Position numbers and translations under genes: made by a program. 64,000 nt of DNA from Planococcus citri. Lineage: Eukaryota; Arthropoda; Insecta; Hemiptera; Pseudococcidae. Within the stretch, counting starts at the first letter, position 1, and each line of letters starts with the position of its first letter. Location of the stretch: assembly GCF_950023065.1 (NCBI RefSeq), contig NC_088679.1, positions 28,458,001 to 28,522,000 of the forward strand, given 5' to 3'. Shown piece after piece: positions 47,301-60,340 of this stretch. Under the pieces are notes generated by a model, which did not search any database, was not told where the DNA came from, and was given only the letters and a program-made list of their open reading frames with translations.

Positions 47301-50300
47301 TTTGAATTACATTTTACAATCCTGCACTTCAATGTCTTTGAACTCGCAGGAAATTTGCATTTGAACTGAAACACCTGAAACCTGGAATTTCAATTCAATG
47401 GCCCAAATTTCCTCATGAGCATCAATCCAAGTTTTAGATGCTCAAGTTCATTTCGAAAATCAATTAAGAAAAAAATGAAAAATATGTACAATGACGAAAA
47501 AGTTCTCGGAAAATTAAAAAAGAAAAATAAAAAAAAATTCAAGTCAATTTCCTTTTCGTTTTCTCACTTCTCATATACCTTCCACGAAAAAATAAAAACC
47601 AACTTTAAACAGTATACGAACACCTCGCAAGCTATAAACAAACATTTGACCAAATAAAAAGATGCACCTTTTTAAAACCACGAGCCATCGCCAATTCCTT
47701 TCCTAGCAGCCAAGAAAAAATTCAACGCGGCTATTGCACAAACGATAACTGCATATTTTTAATAGTGCAAATAACAGTTTTGAAGCGCCGCGTAGAAAGT
47801 AAAATTGAAAATTGAAAAGCCCCAACAATGTAATAAAGAACGACGATGATGAGTAGGTGGAGTCGACATGGACAATATTTCATGATAAGTGGCGGTCGCT
47901 GATTGAGGAGTTTTGTTTAACTATCGGATACTAACAATTTTAAAAATATATAGAAAAGCTACCCATTAACTCCATACTTTTGTAACGTATTTTATGAAAC
48001 TAGTAAATTTTAGAACCGGTTTCATAATAATTCATTTTTTTTTCTTCCGAAGATATTTTTATTTTTAGTAAAATCTGTTTGAGAAAAAAAAACCTACCGC
48101 AAAGTAAAACTGGAAAAGGTATTTGAGAATTTAACGTCGTATTGAAATTCTTCGCTATATTAGTATCATTAGTGAACGCGTATTGTTCGTAATAATAACG
48201 TTTAAATAGAACATTATGTATGGTGTATATGAAGAAAAAAAATCTCCTATCATGATTTCATGAATCGTATACTAATAATAAATCTCAACTTGGATCAAAT
48301 TAAAGAGAACAAGTTATAAATTATAAATATGTATCAGAATGCTTCAGTTCGAGCTATCGTGGATTAGGTATACTCGAGATTTCAAGAGACTCGTAGGACG
48401 ACGACGAATTTATAAACCTCTAAATACTGCTCCGGAATAATAATGAAAAAAAATCAGTTTTTCCATCTCAACCGTTCACCCGACAAAATTAAAAATTTCA
48501 TTTGAAAATTACACTCCAATTTTGCACAACAGCAAATCACCTAGTCAATCGACACCGATATTCGCGTCTGCACAACGTAGCAATTTCCACGTCAATAAAA
48601 TTGCATAACTAATACCCGTAAATACGCCCAAAACATTCTAACTAGTCGCTCAACACTTCATCGCTGTCTTATGTCTCAACAGCTCCACTTAGAGACAATA
48701 AATCCTCCATTTTTTTTCCAGTCTCAGAAATTTGGATGTTTCCAAATGAAATCAATTCGATCACATATTTTTTCTATAATAATCTGTCGATGATGGTAAA
48801 AAAAAGAAAGATTTTGTGTTTGATTCTTTATTCGAAATGACCTTGCTCTCATCGGATGACGATGGTTTGATTGAAAAAGAATCCTCGTATTTCCATCGGC
48901 GAACAGTCATAAAAGGACACGCCCACATCCTCTATTTTTATCCAATAGTCGGTGAACGGCTTTTTTGTAAATGACATCCCGATGATAAAATTGCCCGAAG
49001 GAGTGTTTACCCACATTCTTGCTCTTTAAGAACCTTCCATCTTAACTTCACCGAGCTCTGATCGGTACCTATATTGTTGGATATTCTGTACGCTATAAAA
49101 ACCAAGAGATGAGGATGTGACTATTCAGGTAATTATACGGATTCGAGTCGGTTTCCTAGATAATGACAAACCAACAATCACTTAAAAAATAAAAGTAAAA
49201 TATAAAAGAAAAAAAAACACACCGACAAAGCAATGAACCAACAAAATCTAATTTTCAGCTCTTTTTTTATACAATCCGTCTGCATGTATTTGGTTGTATG
49301 TAGTATACTTTGTACGAGAATTTTTTTTCTTTCGACTGGTCACGTAAATTAGGTAAATTTTCCGACTTGTTTGTTTTATGGGGAGTGATTTATTGTACAC
49401 TTTGTACCCACCGTAGTATCGTATTTTACGAGTATTTTTCCTGAGTTCATAAAAGGAGATACCTAGATACCATATTCAATTTGAGATTTTCAGAAGACAA
49501 AAAATAATACATATGTACTTATCTAGTTTTCAACTTCAATAACTTTCTTCCCAAAAAAACAATCACACAGAATTCAAAAATATACTTATACTCCAGATCT
49601 TCCTTCCCAATCCGGTAGCAAATTTGAAAATCATTTTCTGTATACCTACTAACCACTTTGAAAACCGTTTATGTAAATTATTGAGAGAATACGGGGGGGG
49701 GGGAGACAGAATGTGAAAAATGAAAACTATCAACTCAGCAGACCAAATGAACTCATATAACCCGAACGTTTCAAAAATTTCAAAGGCATTTCCCAATTGG
49801 TTAATTAAGGAGAATGCAGTGGGAGAACTTTCTTCAAGTCCTCTTTCCGTAACTACATTATTATAATCGATACAAAAATTTCATAGCCTCTGTTAAACAC
49901 CAGTTTCAAAAAATTGCATTCGAAATCCATTTTTTCAAATCATCCACCAAATAAGCTAAATAAGACAAATGAATGATGTTTTTTTGGCCCTTATTTGTAA
50001 TAAGTTTTTAAATGGAGATCCTCATGAGCACCACAGTTTTACAGATTTGGTCATAATAACATCCATTTTGCAGTACAAGTTGAAAATACCTTGAAATTCC
50101 CCCTGCTTCGAATTATTCTTGGAATAAAGTCAATCAAATCACCTCAAAAATCCATCCGCAATATTTTTTGCAGAATCTTTTCTCAAATTCGATATTCTCT
50201 GGATATGGAGAAGTAAATCTTGTATAGGGAGGTGCCATTTTCCTCAAAAACTCATTTGCTTGTTTGGAACCACGTTCGAAAAAAAAACTACTCCAAATAC

Positions 50301-52015
50301 TAAACAGTTCAGCTCGAAAACGAAGCATTTTAGCACAAAATCACATAGAACAAAAGTTGCAAAGAATTCAATTTCCTTATGTACGGTGTCATCACTTCAT
50401 CAGATATGCGAAAACTAAACATTAAGAAGGTCACTTATGTTAACTTGAAAGAGCACTACTGAGCTTTCAATGAAGTTTTTTAATGGTTTATTCAAACACT
50501 CTGAAAAATATCTTAAAGGGCATTACATAATTATGTCTTTTTCCCAAGAATGACCTGCAGTTATAAAAAATAATCAGCAATAGGTACTTAATTTCATAAA
50601 TAAAATTAAAAATCAAACTTTCATTTCTCAGAAATGAAGATCTTGCAATAGTCAATCACTCGAGTTGAATTTCTAAAATTTTATTTGAAAATGTTACTAA
50701 GTACAAAATGACCCCACATTCTTACAATTCAGCCTCTACCCTCTTGAATGTCAATTTCTAGAGACAATCAGGTCCAAAGGGGGATAAAAAAGAATGAAAA
50801 TGAACGTTTTCCAATTTCATACAAATGTACTCAATTGCTACCTCGAGAGTTGGAAAAAAAATTGATCAAAAAAAGTCAAGAACGAAACTTTTTTTTTCAG
50901 CTAAAACACAAGAAGTGGTAAAGAAGGTAAGTAAAGAGTACAGTTTGCTTCCAGCTTGGGTTTCTGCGTATACATTACAAACAGTTGTCCTATTTCAATT
51001 AAAAAATTCAAACTGTCTCATTTCTCAATTTACTCGTACCTACGTAATTTTTTCGAGTTGATTTTTTTTGGGGGGGAGGGGAGATGAAATATCTCTTGTT
51101 CAGAAGCCTCTTTAAAAACGTCAAAAAGTTCATTCAAATTTTTGACATTTAAAGATCATCCAACATTTACGCAACTAGAGAAAGGATGATGGAAAAATTA
51201 CATCGCCCCCCCCGGATAAAAAATTTAATCGTCTCAGTCGTCTCAGCTAACTTGGATCGTTTCAGTAGTCCATGTTAATAACTCAAATTAATTTTTCCTT
51301 TCTTTATTAGACGCCTTCCACAAGTTTCTTTTTTTTCTTTGATTAGAAATTCGCGTTTTTCAAAATAAAAATACCAAAAAAATACCATTAAAAATTGTTT
51401 TTATATTAAAAGTGAAAAAAAATTTCTCTCAGTTCGTTTATGCTGCATACAATGCCTTATTAAAAAATTGTAGTTAACTAATTCTAATTAAAATTTTCAA
51501 TAATGTTTGAATATATAGGTACCTATTAGTCGTCGTACTATTTAAATATTTCAGACATTTAATTCGCGTCTTCATCTCTCCTCCACTCAAAATTGAAGAA
51601 CCATTTTTTTTTTTGGAGGGGAGAGAGGTTAAGAACAAAAATGCTGAATAAAACTTCTGCAGAATAATTCTGAATTGGAAAGAATTATTGTAGATCATTC
51701 GGTACGAAGAATCTGCATTTTTCAACTGATTTTAATTCCATTTCTAAAATTTCTCAAGTAGATTTTTCAATCTTCAAAATTTTTTTTCAGCTTGGTTGGT
51801 CCAAGCGCAGAGAAGGCAAAAACTTTCAAAAATTCATAATTCAAGAAGCAAAATATTATTTTTGACAAGGGAAGTCAATTTTTCTACACTAGATATTATT
51901 TTTTTCAAATTTTGAATTGTACAATAGGTAGGTACCTCTACCTACCAAATTCAGAAAGAAGAACACAGAACGGGAAAAATCTTTCAAAAATTTATAACTC
52001 CAAAAGTAAAAGAAA
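44337..52015. other. Repeat-derived stretch with a complex island
   Basis: No gene is recognised. The part 44.4-47.6 kb is low-complexity with G/C runs (44901-44912, 46353-46364). The text around 44985-45015 ('cagggccatttcacctatctt') matches the ends of the sub-repeats in the 52-55 kb element. The stretch 47.6-49.4 kb is complex, unique-looking sequence. From 49.5 to 52.0 kb it is again low-complexity, with a G run at 49693-49703. Confidence 0.35.
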
Positions 52016-55000
52016 GGGTACCCCCCGATAAGATAGGCAAAATGCCCTTAACCTCGGATTTCGATGAAACTCACAGGGTATGTTTAGTACCCCCAAAAAA
52101 TGATTTTGGGCCCATAACCCGCTCCCCACCCCACCCCCCTCAGGCAGGGGGGCCAAAAAACGCGTTTTTCGGGGGAAAAATTCTGAATCAGCGAGTAATT
52201 CAGATGAATTTATTCTGTAAACGAATATAGTTAGAGGATACATGGGGGTACCTCCATGAATTTTTTCAGAATTTTTCATCGCATGGGGGGAGAAGGAGGG
52301 ACAAAAGAAAACTTTAAATCGACATTACTCCGAAACAAAAAAACATACCAAAACGATTTTTTCGTCAAATATGTATTTTTAGGTCTATACTTTCTATAGA
52401 AATCATCACCCGGCCATTTGGAGTGGTGGGTCAAGCTCAAAAGCTCAAAAAACTCTCAAAAAACCACGTTTTTTACGGTTTTCTCCAAAAATATGAACAA
52501 ATGGCCGAAATTGAAGAGAACCAAGTTGTTCAGCGTGAAATTTTACCTCAGAATGTGTAATTGAAAATTCATTTATACCGCGCGATCGTACGGTAAAACT
52601 ATACACGCGCAGAAGTATTTTTGTTTAAATGTATGTATCAAGATAGCTGAATGGGTATTCCTGAGTAAAATAGGTGAAATGCCCCTGTCCTCAGATTTCT
52701 GAAACTTTGATGAAACATCGTTGGGTACCTTTAAAAAAAATGTTGGAGCCAAAAAAAATTCCTACACCCCACCTCCCTTGCTCACAATAGCGAAAAAACC
52801 TTTTTTTTGGGGGAGGGATCATGCTTCAACGAGTTTTGAAAAAAAAAGATGTTTCAAATTCACTCAAAATATATAGATGAAAGTACATACATACATATTG
52901 GAGATTCTGAGTCGATCTATGCTATTGCCGTCAAAATCCAAGTGCACTTTTAGAGTTCTACTGAGGGATTGAAAATTTTCAAATCTTTTTTTTGGGGAGG
53001 GGGGTATTAGTAGATGGTGTTTTGAAAATATTTTCTTCGCAAATGTTTCGCTATAATGAAGAAGAAACATTGAAAGATATATTTCTGAAACTGAGGAAAC
53101 ATTTTGGCACGCAGTGACGCCAATATTTTAGGTTTCAAAAAATCGAGAAAAATTGCAAAAAATTCCTAAATTGTGGGTAATTTTTCGAACTTGGCAACAA
53201 CAATTAAAAATAATAGCATAGAATGGACGCAGAATCTCAAATAATTTCATTTGGGACTGGGTCGTCATTTTTCTCAAAACAAATTGGGTACAGGGGCTTC
53301 AGTGAAAAAACACGGTTTTTTCGAAAATACTCCCAACTTTGAGGGCCCATGTTTTCCTTTTAGGGGCACTTCTAGAGCTAGAATTTTTCTGTGCAACTTT
53401 CAACTCAAAATGACGGTTTTTGCTGTAATTGATAAAAATTCACAGTTTTTTCCCCATTACTTCGCGATCCACCCAATCTACTAGGTAGGTATACGTCTTA
53501 TTGTGTTTTCAATGTACTTGGTAGGTAACTCACATAAAAATTTAATGGTCGACACCAAAAAGAAACCTTTCTGATAGTTTTGAGTTAGATACTATGTACT
53601 TGAAAAATACGTAATTCAAGAAAATCTTGATTAAGAACTTGCATGGCGTTAATTGCGCTATAATGAAGCATTTTTCACAAAAAAACTAATTTTTGGGCAA
53701 CCCCTCTCCACAATGTGACCGTTAGGAGGATCCAACTGCAAATAAAACTTCATATTCGTGTTTAGCGAGTTCGATTCATGTGATAACGATACCCATATTG
53801 TCAATCTACTTTCGCCCCAAAATTTGTGAGAGGGGGTGTCTATGGCCCCAAAATTGGAGTTTCAAGAAGTTAGTTGGTTTTCTATTGTTTTTGGAGGCCA
53901 GAATGCAAAATTACAGACCGCATTTTTTTGGTGGTGCCGTGACCCAAAAAACACAATTTTGGGTGTTTTTTGAGTTTTTGAAGATGGCCCACCTGGAGAG
54001 AAAATTTGAAAAAAAAAAATACCAATTATAGTCATGCTGATATATTTTTGAAAAAAAATTCATGTGCTTGAATTAGGTTTGAATATACGGCAGTTTCAAA
54101 TTTTCTTTTGTCAATATCTTCCCCCTGGGGAGTCAACAATTTTTGAAAAAATTTACGTTGCTAGAATCATATCTTCATCAAGTATCTACATATTTTGAGT
54201 GAATTTAAAACACCTTTTTTTCAAAACTCGTTGAAGCATGATCCCTCCCCCAAAAAAAAGGTTTTTTCGCTATTGTGAGCAAGGGAGGTGGGGTGTAGGA
54301 ATTTTTTTTGGCTCCAACATTTTTTTTAAAGGTACCCAACGATGTTTCATCAAAGTTTCAGAAATCTGAGGACAGGGGCATTTCACCTATTTTACTCAGG
54401 AATACCCATTCAGCTATCTTGATACATACATTTAAACAAAAATACTTCTGCGCGTGTATAGTTTTACCGTACGATCGCGCGGTATAAATGAATTTTCAAT
54501 TACACATTCTGAGGTAAAATTTCACGCTGAACAACTTGGTTCTCTTCAATTTCGGCCATTTGTTCATATTTTTGGAGAAAACCGTAAAAAACGTGGTTTT
54601 TTGAGAGTTTTTTGAGCTTTTGAGCTTGACCCACCACTCCAAATGGCCGGGTGATGATTTCTATAGAAAGTATAGACCTAAAAATACATATTTGACGAAA
54701 AAATCGTTTTGGTATGTTTTTTTGTTTCGGAGTAATGTCGATTTAAAGTTTTCTTTTGTCCCTCCTTCTCCCCCCATGCGATGAAAAATTCTGAAAAAAT
54801 TCATGGAGGTACCCCCATGTATCCTCTAACTATATTCGTTTACAGAATAAATTCATCTGAATTACTCGCTGATTCAGAATTTTTCCCCCGAAAAACGCGT
54901 TTTTTGGCCCCCCTGCCTGAGGGGGGTGGGGTGGGGAGCGGGTTATGGGCCCAAAATCATTTTTTGGGGGTACTAAACATACCCTGTGAGTTTCATCGAA

Positions 55001-55044
55001 ATCCGAGGTTAAGGGCATTTTGCCTATCTTATCGGGGGGTACCC
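52016..55044. mobile_element. 3.0 kb element with ~0.88 kb inverted arms
   Basis: The left arm (52016 to about 52890) and right arm (about 54180 to 55044) are nearly identical inverted copies beginning GGGTACCCCCCGATAAGATA and ending near 'cactcaaaata'. The two arms give the same 88-residue reading frame (52279-51992 minus and from 54781 plus), which shows how little they have diverged. Inside each arm, 'aaataggtgaaatgcccctg' about 650 bp in is a diverged copy of the outer 'gataggcaaaatgccctta', so the arm is itself built of two related units. The spacer of about 1.3 kb has no transposase-like frame. No clear target duplication is seen (left flank AAAAGAAA, right flank TTACTTTT). Confidence 0.8.
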
Positions 55045-58000
55045 TTACTTTTCATATTCAAAGGCCAAATTAAAGACGTCTGAAAGAAAAGTAATTTATA
55101 CCATTCGAATTTATTCTAATACTTCAACGAAGTGACATTAAAAAAAAAACTTGCTTTAGTTTTTTAATTTTTTTCCCAACTCGTAGGTTGAAAACCTCAC
55201 TATTTTTCAAAACCCTCTCACCCCTTCTTCTTATTAACGGTCTGATTGGCTTACAAAAAAAATTATTTGAGAGTAAAATATAATATAAGTATTTTGAGGA
55301 ATCAGGTGCTTTTTTTTCTCATTGAAAAAAGCTGCGAGTGAACGTAGACCAATCAACAGTAGGTAGATTTACGACACCTTTTGCAATTTAAAAAAAAAAA
55401 AAACAAGTTTTAAAATCATTCTGTGAAACGATGATTAGGTAATGAGTGAACCTATTCAATTTTGATTCATTTTACTAAGCATTTGAATTCATTCAATTCA
55501 TAGAATAATGTATTTTCATTGAAAAAGCAGTAGTATTAATCGCCCCCAATTTCACGATCAAAAATGTCTCATTGACAAATCAATTGATTTGAGCTCATAA
55601 TAAGTACTTAATCAATGCAATGGCAATGCTAATTCATTTTTATACGAATAAAAATCCAAAGCCTATTGCATTTTTTGACAAGTCATTCTAAAAGAAGTTT
55701 ATTAGAAAAAAAGTAAGTTAGGTATAATTCATTAAAACATGAAATTTAGCTGATACCTGGCAGAAATTTCAAATACGTAATTGTTATATTTGATGTTCTG
55801 AAGTTCTGATCAATACTTTTTTTCACTCCGCTTTTAATTTTTTTCTTCAATGTAACTATTTTGCAAAAAATCACTCAAAAACAATTGAAAAAATCTCTTG
55901 AATGAATTACATTCCCAATTCTCAGCTACTATCCTACACTCACTTTGAAATTTCACCATACCATAACGAAAACCATACAAATACACTATAAAACCTTCAT
56001 TGCACAGACAAAAAAAAACCACTCCAAACCGAAAAATTTCAACATAAAACAGTTCCTTACACGCTTTCTCGACCAAATGAAGAAAAAAGACGTCATTTCC
56101 GAGAATCGATCTATACCTGTTTCATTCATCGCCCATATCCTTCAGGTGAACCTGGTTGAAAAATCACTTTAACAATACTACCCCACGAGCACGTAAAAAA
56201 AAAATCAACAATACCGTACAAAAAAAAGAGAAAAAACCTTTCAACACCAAGACCAAGGTACCGTAGCATGGCGCTTAAATGTAAATGATGCTACCTTTAG
56301 GCGCACTTTCCCTCCACTTTCTTCTCACCTGGTTGTAACAAGGAGGGGGAAAATTTTACATAAAAATCAAATAGCTTACAATTTTCTACAAGACGTTAAC
56401 CCATTTCGAAAAAGAAAAAAACAAATAATTTTGAGGTTAATATTTTAAAATAGATGACATTCCATACCTACATCCCCTCTCCAATTCGTGTATCAAATCA
56501 ACCGAAACTAGTCTCCTGAGAGTCTACCGTGCTGGATCATTCTTTTAGTCTTCTTTCTCCTCGTTTATCATTCGCAGGTAAAAAAAGAAATTAGGTATTT
56601 CGCGACTGTTCCTCCAAAACATTTCATTATTTTGGAACATCGAATCAGTTATTTCGTCATTATTCGAAACGTGTTAACGTAATTTATACGCGTAAGTTTG
56701 TTTCGAGTATTGCACATTTTTTTGTGCTCTCTCTCTCACTCTCCTTTTATTTTAGTGTGTTACGCGAGTATTTTTTTTTCACGCCGAGTACGCGCGTTTG
56801 TACAGTGTGTTTTTTCTTAAATCTATATAATATTTTTGTTTTCAAATAATCGGTTTATTTATGTCTCGATAAAAATGTCGTTTAATGGTTGATATGACGT
56901 TATTGAATTTGTTATTTATGTGCAAAGTGCGAACCGGACGTCATACAATATACCGATTTTACGAACATGTAAAGCAGAAATCTAGCTTAAATGAAGAAAG
57001 AAAGGAAAAAATTTAGCCAAAGGAAAGACAGCAAGCAGAAAGCAGTAAGTTCGAATTCCAATATTATTTATTAATTAAGTATATTATATCTAGGCTTCTA
57101 TAAGCATCGCAGATACTTTTATTTTGAAACACGAGCATGGTGATTTTTTGAAAAATGCATTTCCCGTTCGAGTCGTATCGACAAGTGCAATACAACTTAC
57201 GTAAATAAAATTTATAAATCGAAATTTCTGGATTTTGCCGCGTCATAAGTGCAAATCGTATTTAATACGAAACGTAAAAACAAGTTCTAACTTCCATTCG
57301 TTCTTGAATGCCTATAGCACAAGAACGATTGACCTATTTAAATGCCATGTTTACCATCCGAATTTGAAAACTTGGATAATTATTCGGCTAAAAGAAAGGT
57401 TTTCTCATACGTTGATAAAAAGTGTAATACGAGTTACGTTGTACGTTAGTCACATAAACAATGCGATAATTAATCGACGAGGTGATAAGAATGGCGAGAA
57501 TATCAATTAAATGAAACCTACTGCATGATATAACTTGTACTAGTAGAATCAGTTCCCTATAACGAGATTGATTTCGATGAAATGTTTTCAATTTCTTTCC
57601 TACATACTTTTACTGTTGTGATTTTGTTTGATATGAAATGTACATTGTACACGTGTTCGATGAATGGGATTTTACCTGATAAGAACTGAAATTGATTTTT
57701 TTTTTGAAATTCTCAAGCACCTAAAGGAAATATTTATTTTAAAGGGGAACCGATTAATTTATTTGAAATATGCGTCAAAAGAACATACAAGTACCAAATA
57801 CCTAACAACAATTTTTAAAAAAAGCAACACGATCAAAACGTTTTTGGCTGATCAGAATGAAAACGTCTTCCAATTTTGTTACACTCATACCTATTTTTTT
57901 TAATTCGCTGAATCGATATTTATTTCTGAAAATGGTAAACTGAGGCCTATAAAACAACATATTATATTATCAAAAATACCTACAGTAATATTCTTTTGAG

Positions 58001-58890
58001 CAGTATGAAGTTTTTAGACATCCTGTAGTTTGACTCTATGAATACGAATCCTAGAATTGTAAGTGCAGTTTTTTTGAAGAAATCGAGGAATTCCACAATA
58101 AAGGGTCATAAATACAGTATTCATAAACTTTACTTCGAATCGTGAGTCCGGTTTCAGCTATGGCTAAGCAGTGGATTTCCCCTCATTTTAAAAAAATAAA
58201 CGCATGAAAATTTCATATAACATTAAAATCAACATTTGAGAGTTCACTCTCGTAAATAAGCAATAGATTCATCTGCAAAACTTAAATTTCATCCTGAAAA
58301 ATGATTTCAAAATTCATTACATAGCCAAGTCATTCCAAACAAGGAAACATAGTATGTCCTAACCCCCCCCCCTCCCCACCAAAAATTTCAAGTGCTGAAA
58401 TACATTTTGCAATTTTTGAAAATTTTAAAAATTCAAAAAAACTGTTTTAAAGACGATTTTTGAACGTTTTCACAAAATATATAATTTTTTGAGCAAAGTG
58501 ATCCAATATGAATAATTTTTTCAATTCTTACATATCAATAACTTCTAGTTTTGAGTCATTCTGGAACCTCCAGCGATTTTTTAATTTTCTCCCAGCAACT
58601 TCAAATCATTCTGGAAATATCAAAAATGAACTTGACAATTTATAAATTTGGTCGGAGCTTATAGGGCACCCTCTTGGCCATTTTAGGCAGTTGCTGTGAA
58701 ATTCTAAGAGTACGACTCCAAAAATGAATCTTTTTAAAACTCATCGTTTCATCCAAAAAAAATCTATTTTTACTTAAATCCTTAAATATACCAATTTTTT
58801 TCAAAAAAAAAAAAAAAAACTAAACACAAGACAGAACATTACGAATTGAAATGCTCTGGTTTTTAGTTTTGGAAATTTGAACTATTATTA
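55045..58890. other. AT-rich spacer, then complex island
   Basis: No gene is recognised. The stretch 55.1-56.2 kb is low-complexity. The part 56.2-58.1 kb is unique-looking, with a pyrimidine-rich promoter-like patch (56530-56770, CTCTCTCTCAC) but no start codon or exon that I can defend. A C run lies at 58363-58372, and a single satellite-core fragment lies near 58560. Confidence 0.35.
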
Positions 58891-59260
58891 AGCTTTTCTT
58901 AAATGACAAATCGAGACTTTTGGATAATTTTTGGCAACAAAGAAAGGATTTTTTCAATTTCTGACGAAAAAGCTAATTTTTAGCAAAATAAAACGAGACT
59001 AATAATTTTAATAAAAATAATGGTTTTTAGCAATTTCTGGCAGAAAAGCAAAACTTTAGGACGTTTTTGAAAAAAATGAGTTAGATTTTGAAATTTTTCC
59101 AACAAAAAAATGACTTTTTTGCAGAAATTTTGTAACAAAGCAAAGATTTTGCAAGAAGCATAAATTTGTGGCAATTATTTGCAAAAAATAGTACCTACTT
59201 ATTTACAATCTTTGCTTAAAATGAGACTTTTTTTTGCTTTTTGGGTAATTTTTAGGAAAT
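58891..59260. repeat. A-rich dispersed repeat, third block
   Basis: Units of 'aatttttggcaacaaagaaagg' and 'aatttctggcagaaaagcaaaa' type match the family at 1-180 and 16.8-18.1 kb, with decayed spacing. Confidence 0.6.
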
Positions 59261-59639
59261 ATCATTTGATTTTTTCTGCAAGACGTATGAAAAAATTGAT
59301 TTGAAATTTTCTTTTAAAAAGTAACTAAAGTAACAAAAATTGTAGAAAAAGTAACCAACACAGAGGGGGAGGGGGGTCAATTTCAAAACTAATTCAAGGT
59401 GAAAAAAGCTAAAAAAAAAAAATCAAAAAAAATGATGACATTTGAGCTGGGAACCTTTACTGTATGCCTGGCATATTTTGCTCCTTTGATTACAAATGCC
59501 CACAAGGAGCTAAAGTTTGGGAAAGTTTGCAACGATGAGCTCTAAAATTACCTTTTACCACTGCAAATATGGGGGCTGAAAACATCAAAAACCTAGTAAA
59601 AAAAAATTTTTCAATCAATCATTTTAAAATTACCTTCTC

Positions 59640-60340
59640 TGTAATTTTTTTTACCTACTGGTTTGGTAGTAAAAATTCATTGATTCATGATGAGTATGTG
59701 ATTCAATTTTTTTTTTGAAATTTGTTTCAATTATTCAATCAACAATTGCATTTTATGTGTTTGATTTGATGAATAAGAATGATCGATAGATTCTCTGATT
59801 TCTTTCAGTAGTTTGACCGTAAAATTTTGTTGATTGGTTCGTGACTCAAATTTTTTGGTAATTTCCTCTAATTGAATCGACAACTGCATTGCATTATTTC
59901 TGATTGAACCAAAAAAATCCAATACTTCTTCAATTTGTCTGATTGAATCACCAACTCCATCGCATCATCTGGTTCAATCATTACCTAATCAAGTCTTCAA
60001 GATAAATTCATAATAATTCACAATTATTTTAAAATACAAAATCAATGATTGAATCATTAATCACCGATCGAATCAATAAATATGATTCATTTGTCAATTC
60101 GATCAGAAAAAATTATAAAAAAATTGAGTCTGTAACAAATTATTGAAATTTTACTGCAAAACAGAGGAATGAAATCAGCAAATCACTTTTCTAAATTGGT
60201 AATTTTCAATTATTGCTAAATCGGTGATGTGATTGGATCTTGACCATTGAAAGAATCGGTAATTGTAATAACGATCACCAAATGAGTAGTCTAATTTCAA
60301 ACAAAATCACTGATTCAGTAATTGAGGCATTTCCAAACAC
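59640..60340. repeat. GATTGAATCA-rich low-complexity region
   Basis: Variants of 'attgattgaatcaa' and its complement recur more than a dozen times without a fixed period (59735-60110 and 60215-60330). The minus-strand frame at 59731-59922, which looks coiled-coil-like, arises from this repetition. Confidence 0.55.

Noticed and set aside
51992..55083. Identical ~90-codon frames in both arms of the large inverted repeat
   Set aside because: The match only reflects recent identity of the arms; the product has no domain, and the opposite strand is also open over the same stretch.
59731..59922. Coiled-coil-like frame on the minus strand
   Set aside because: Derived from the GATTGAATCA repetition; no start context or splice support.
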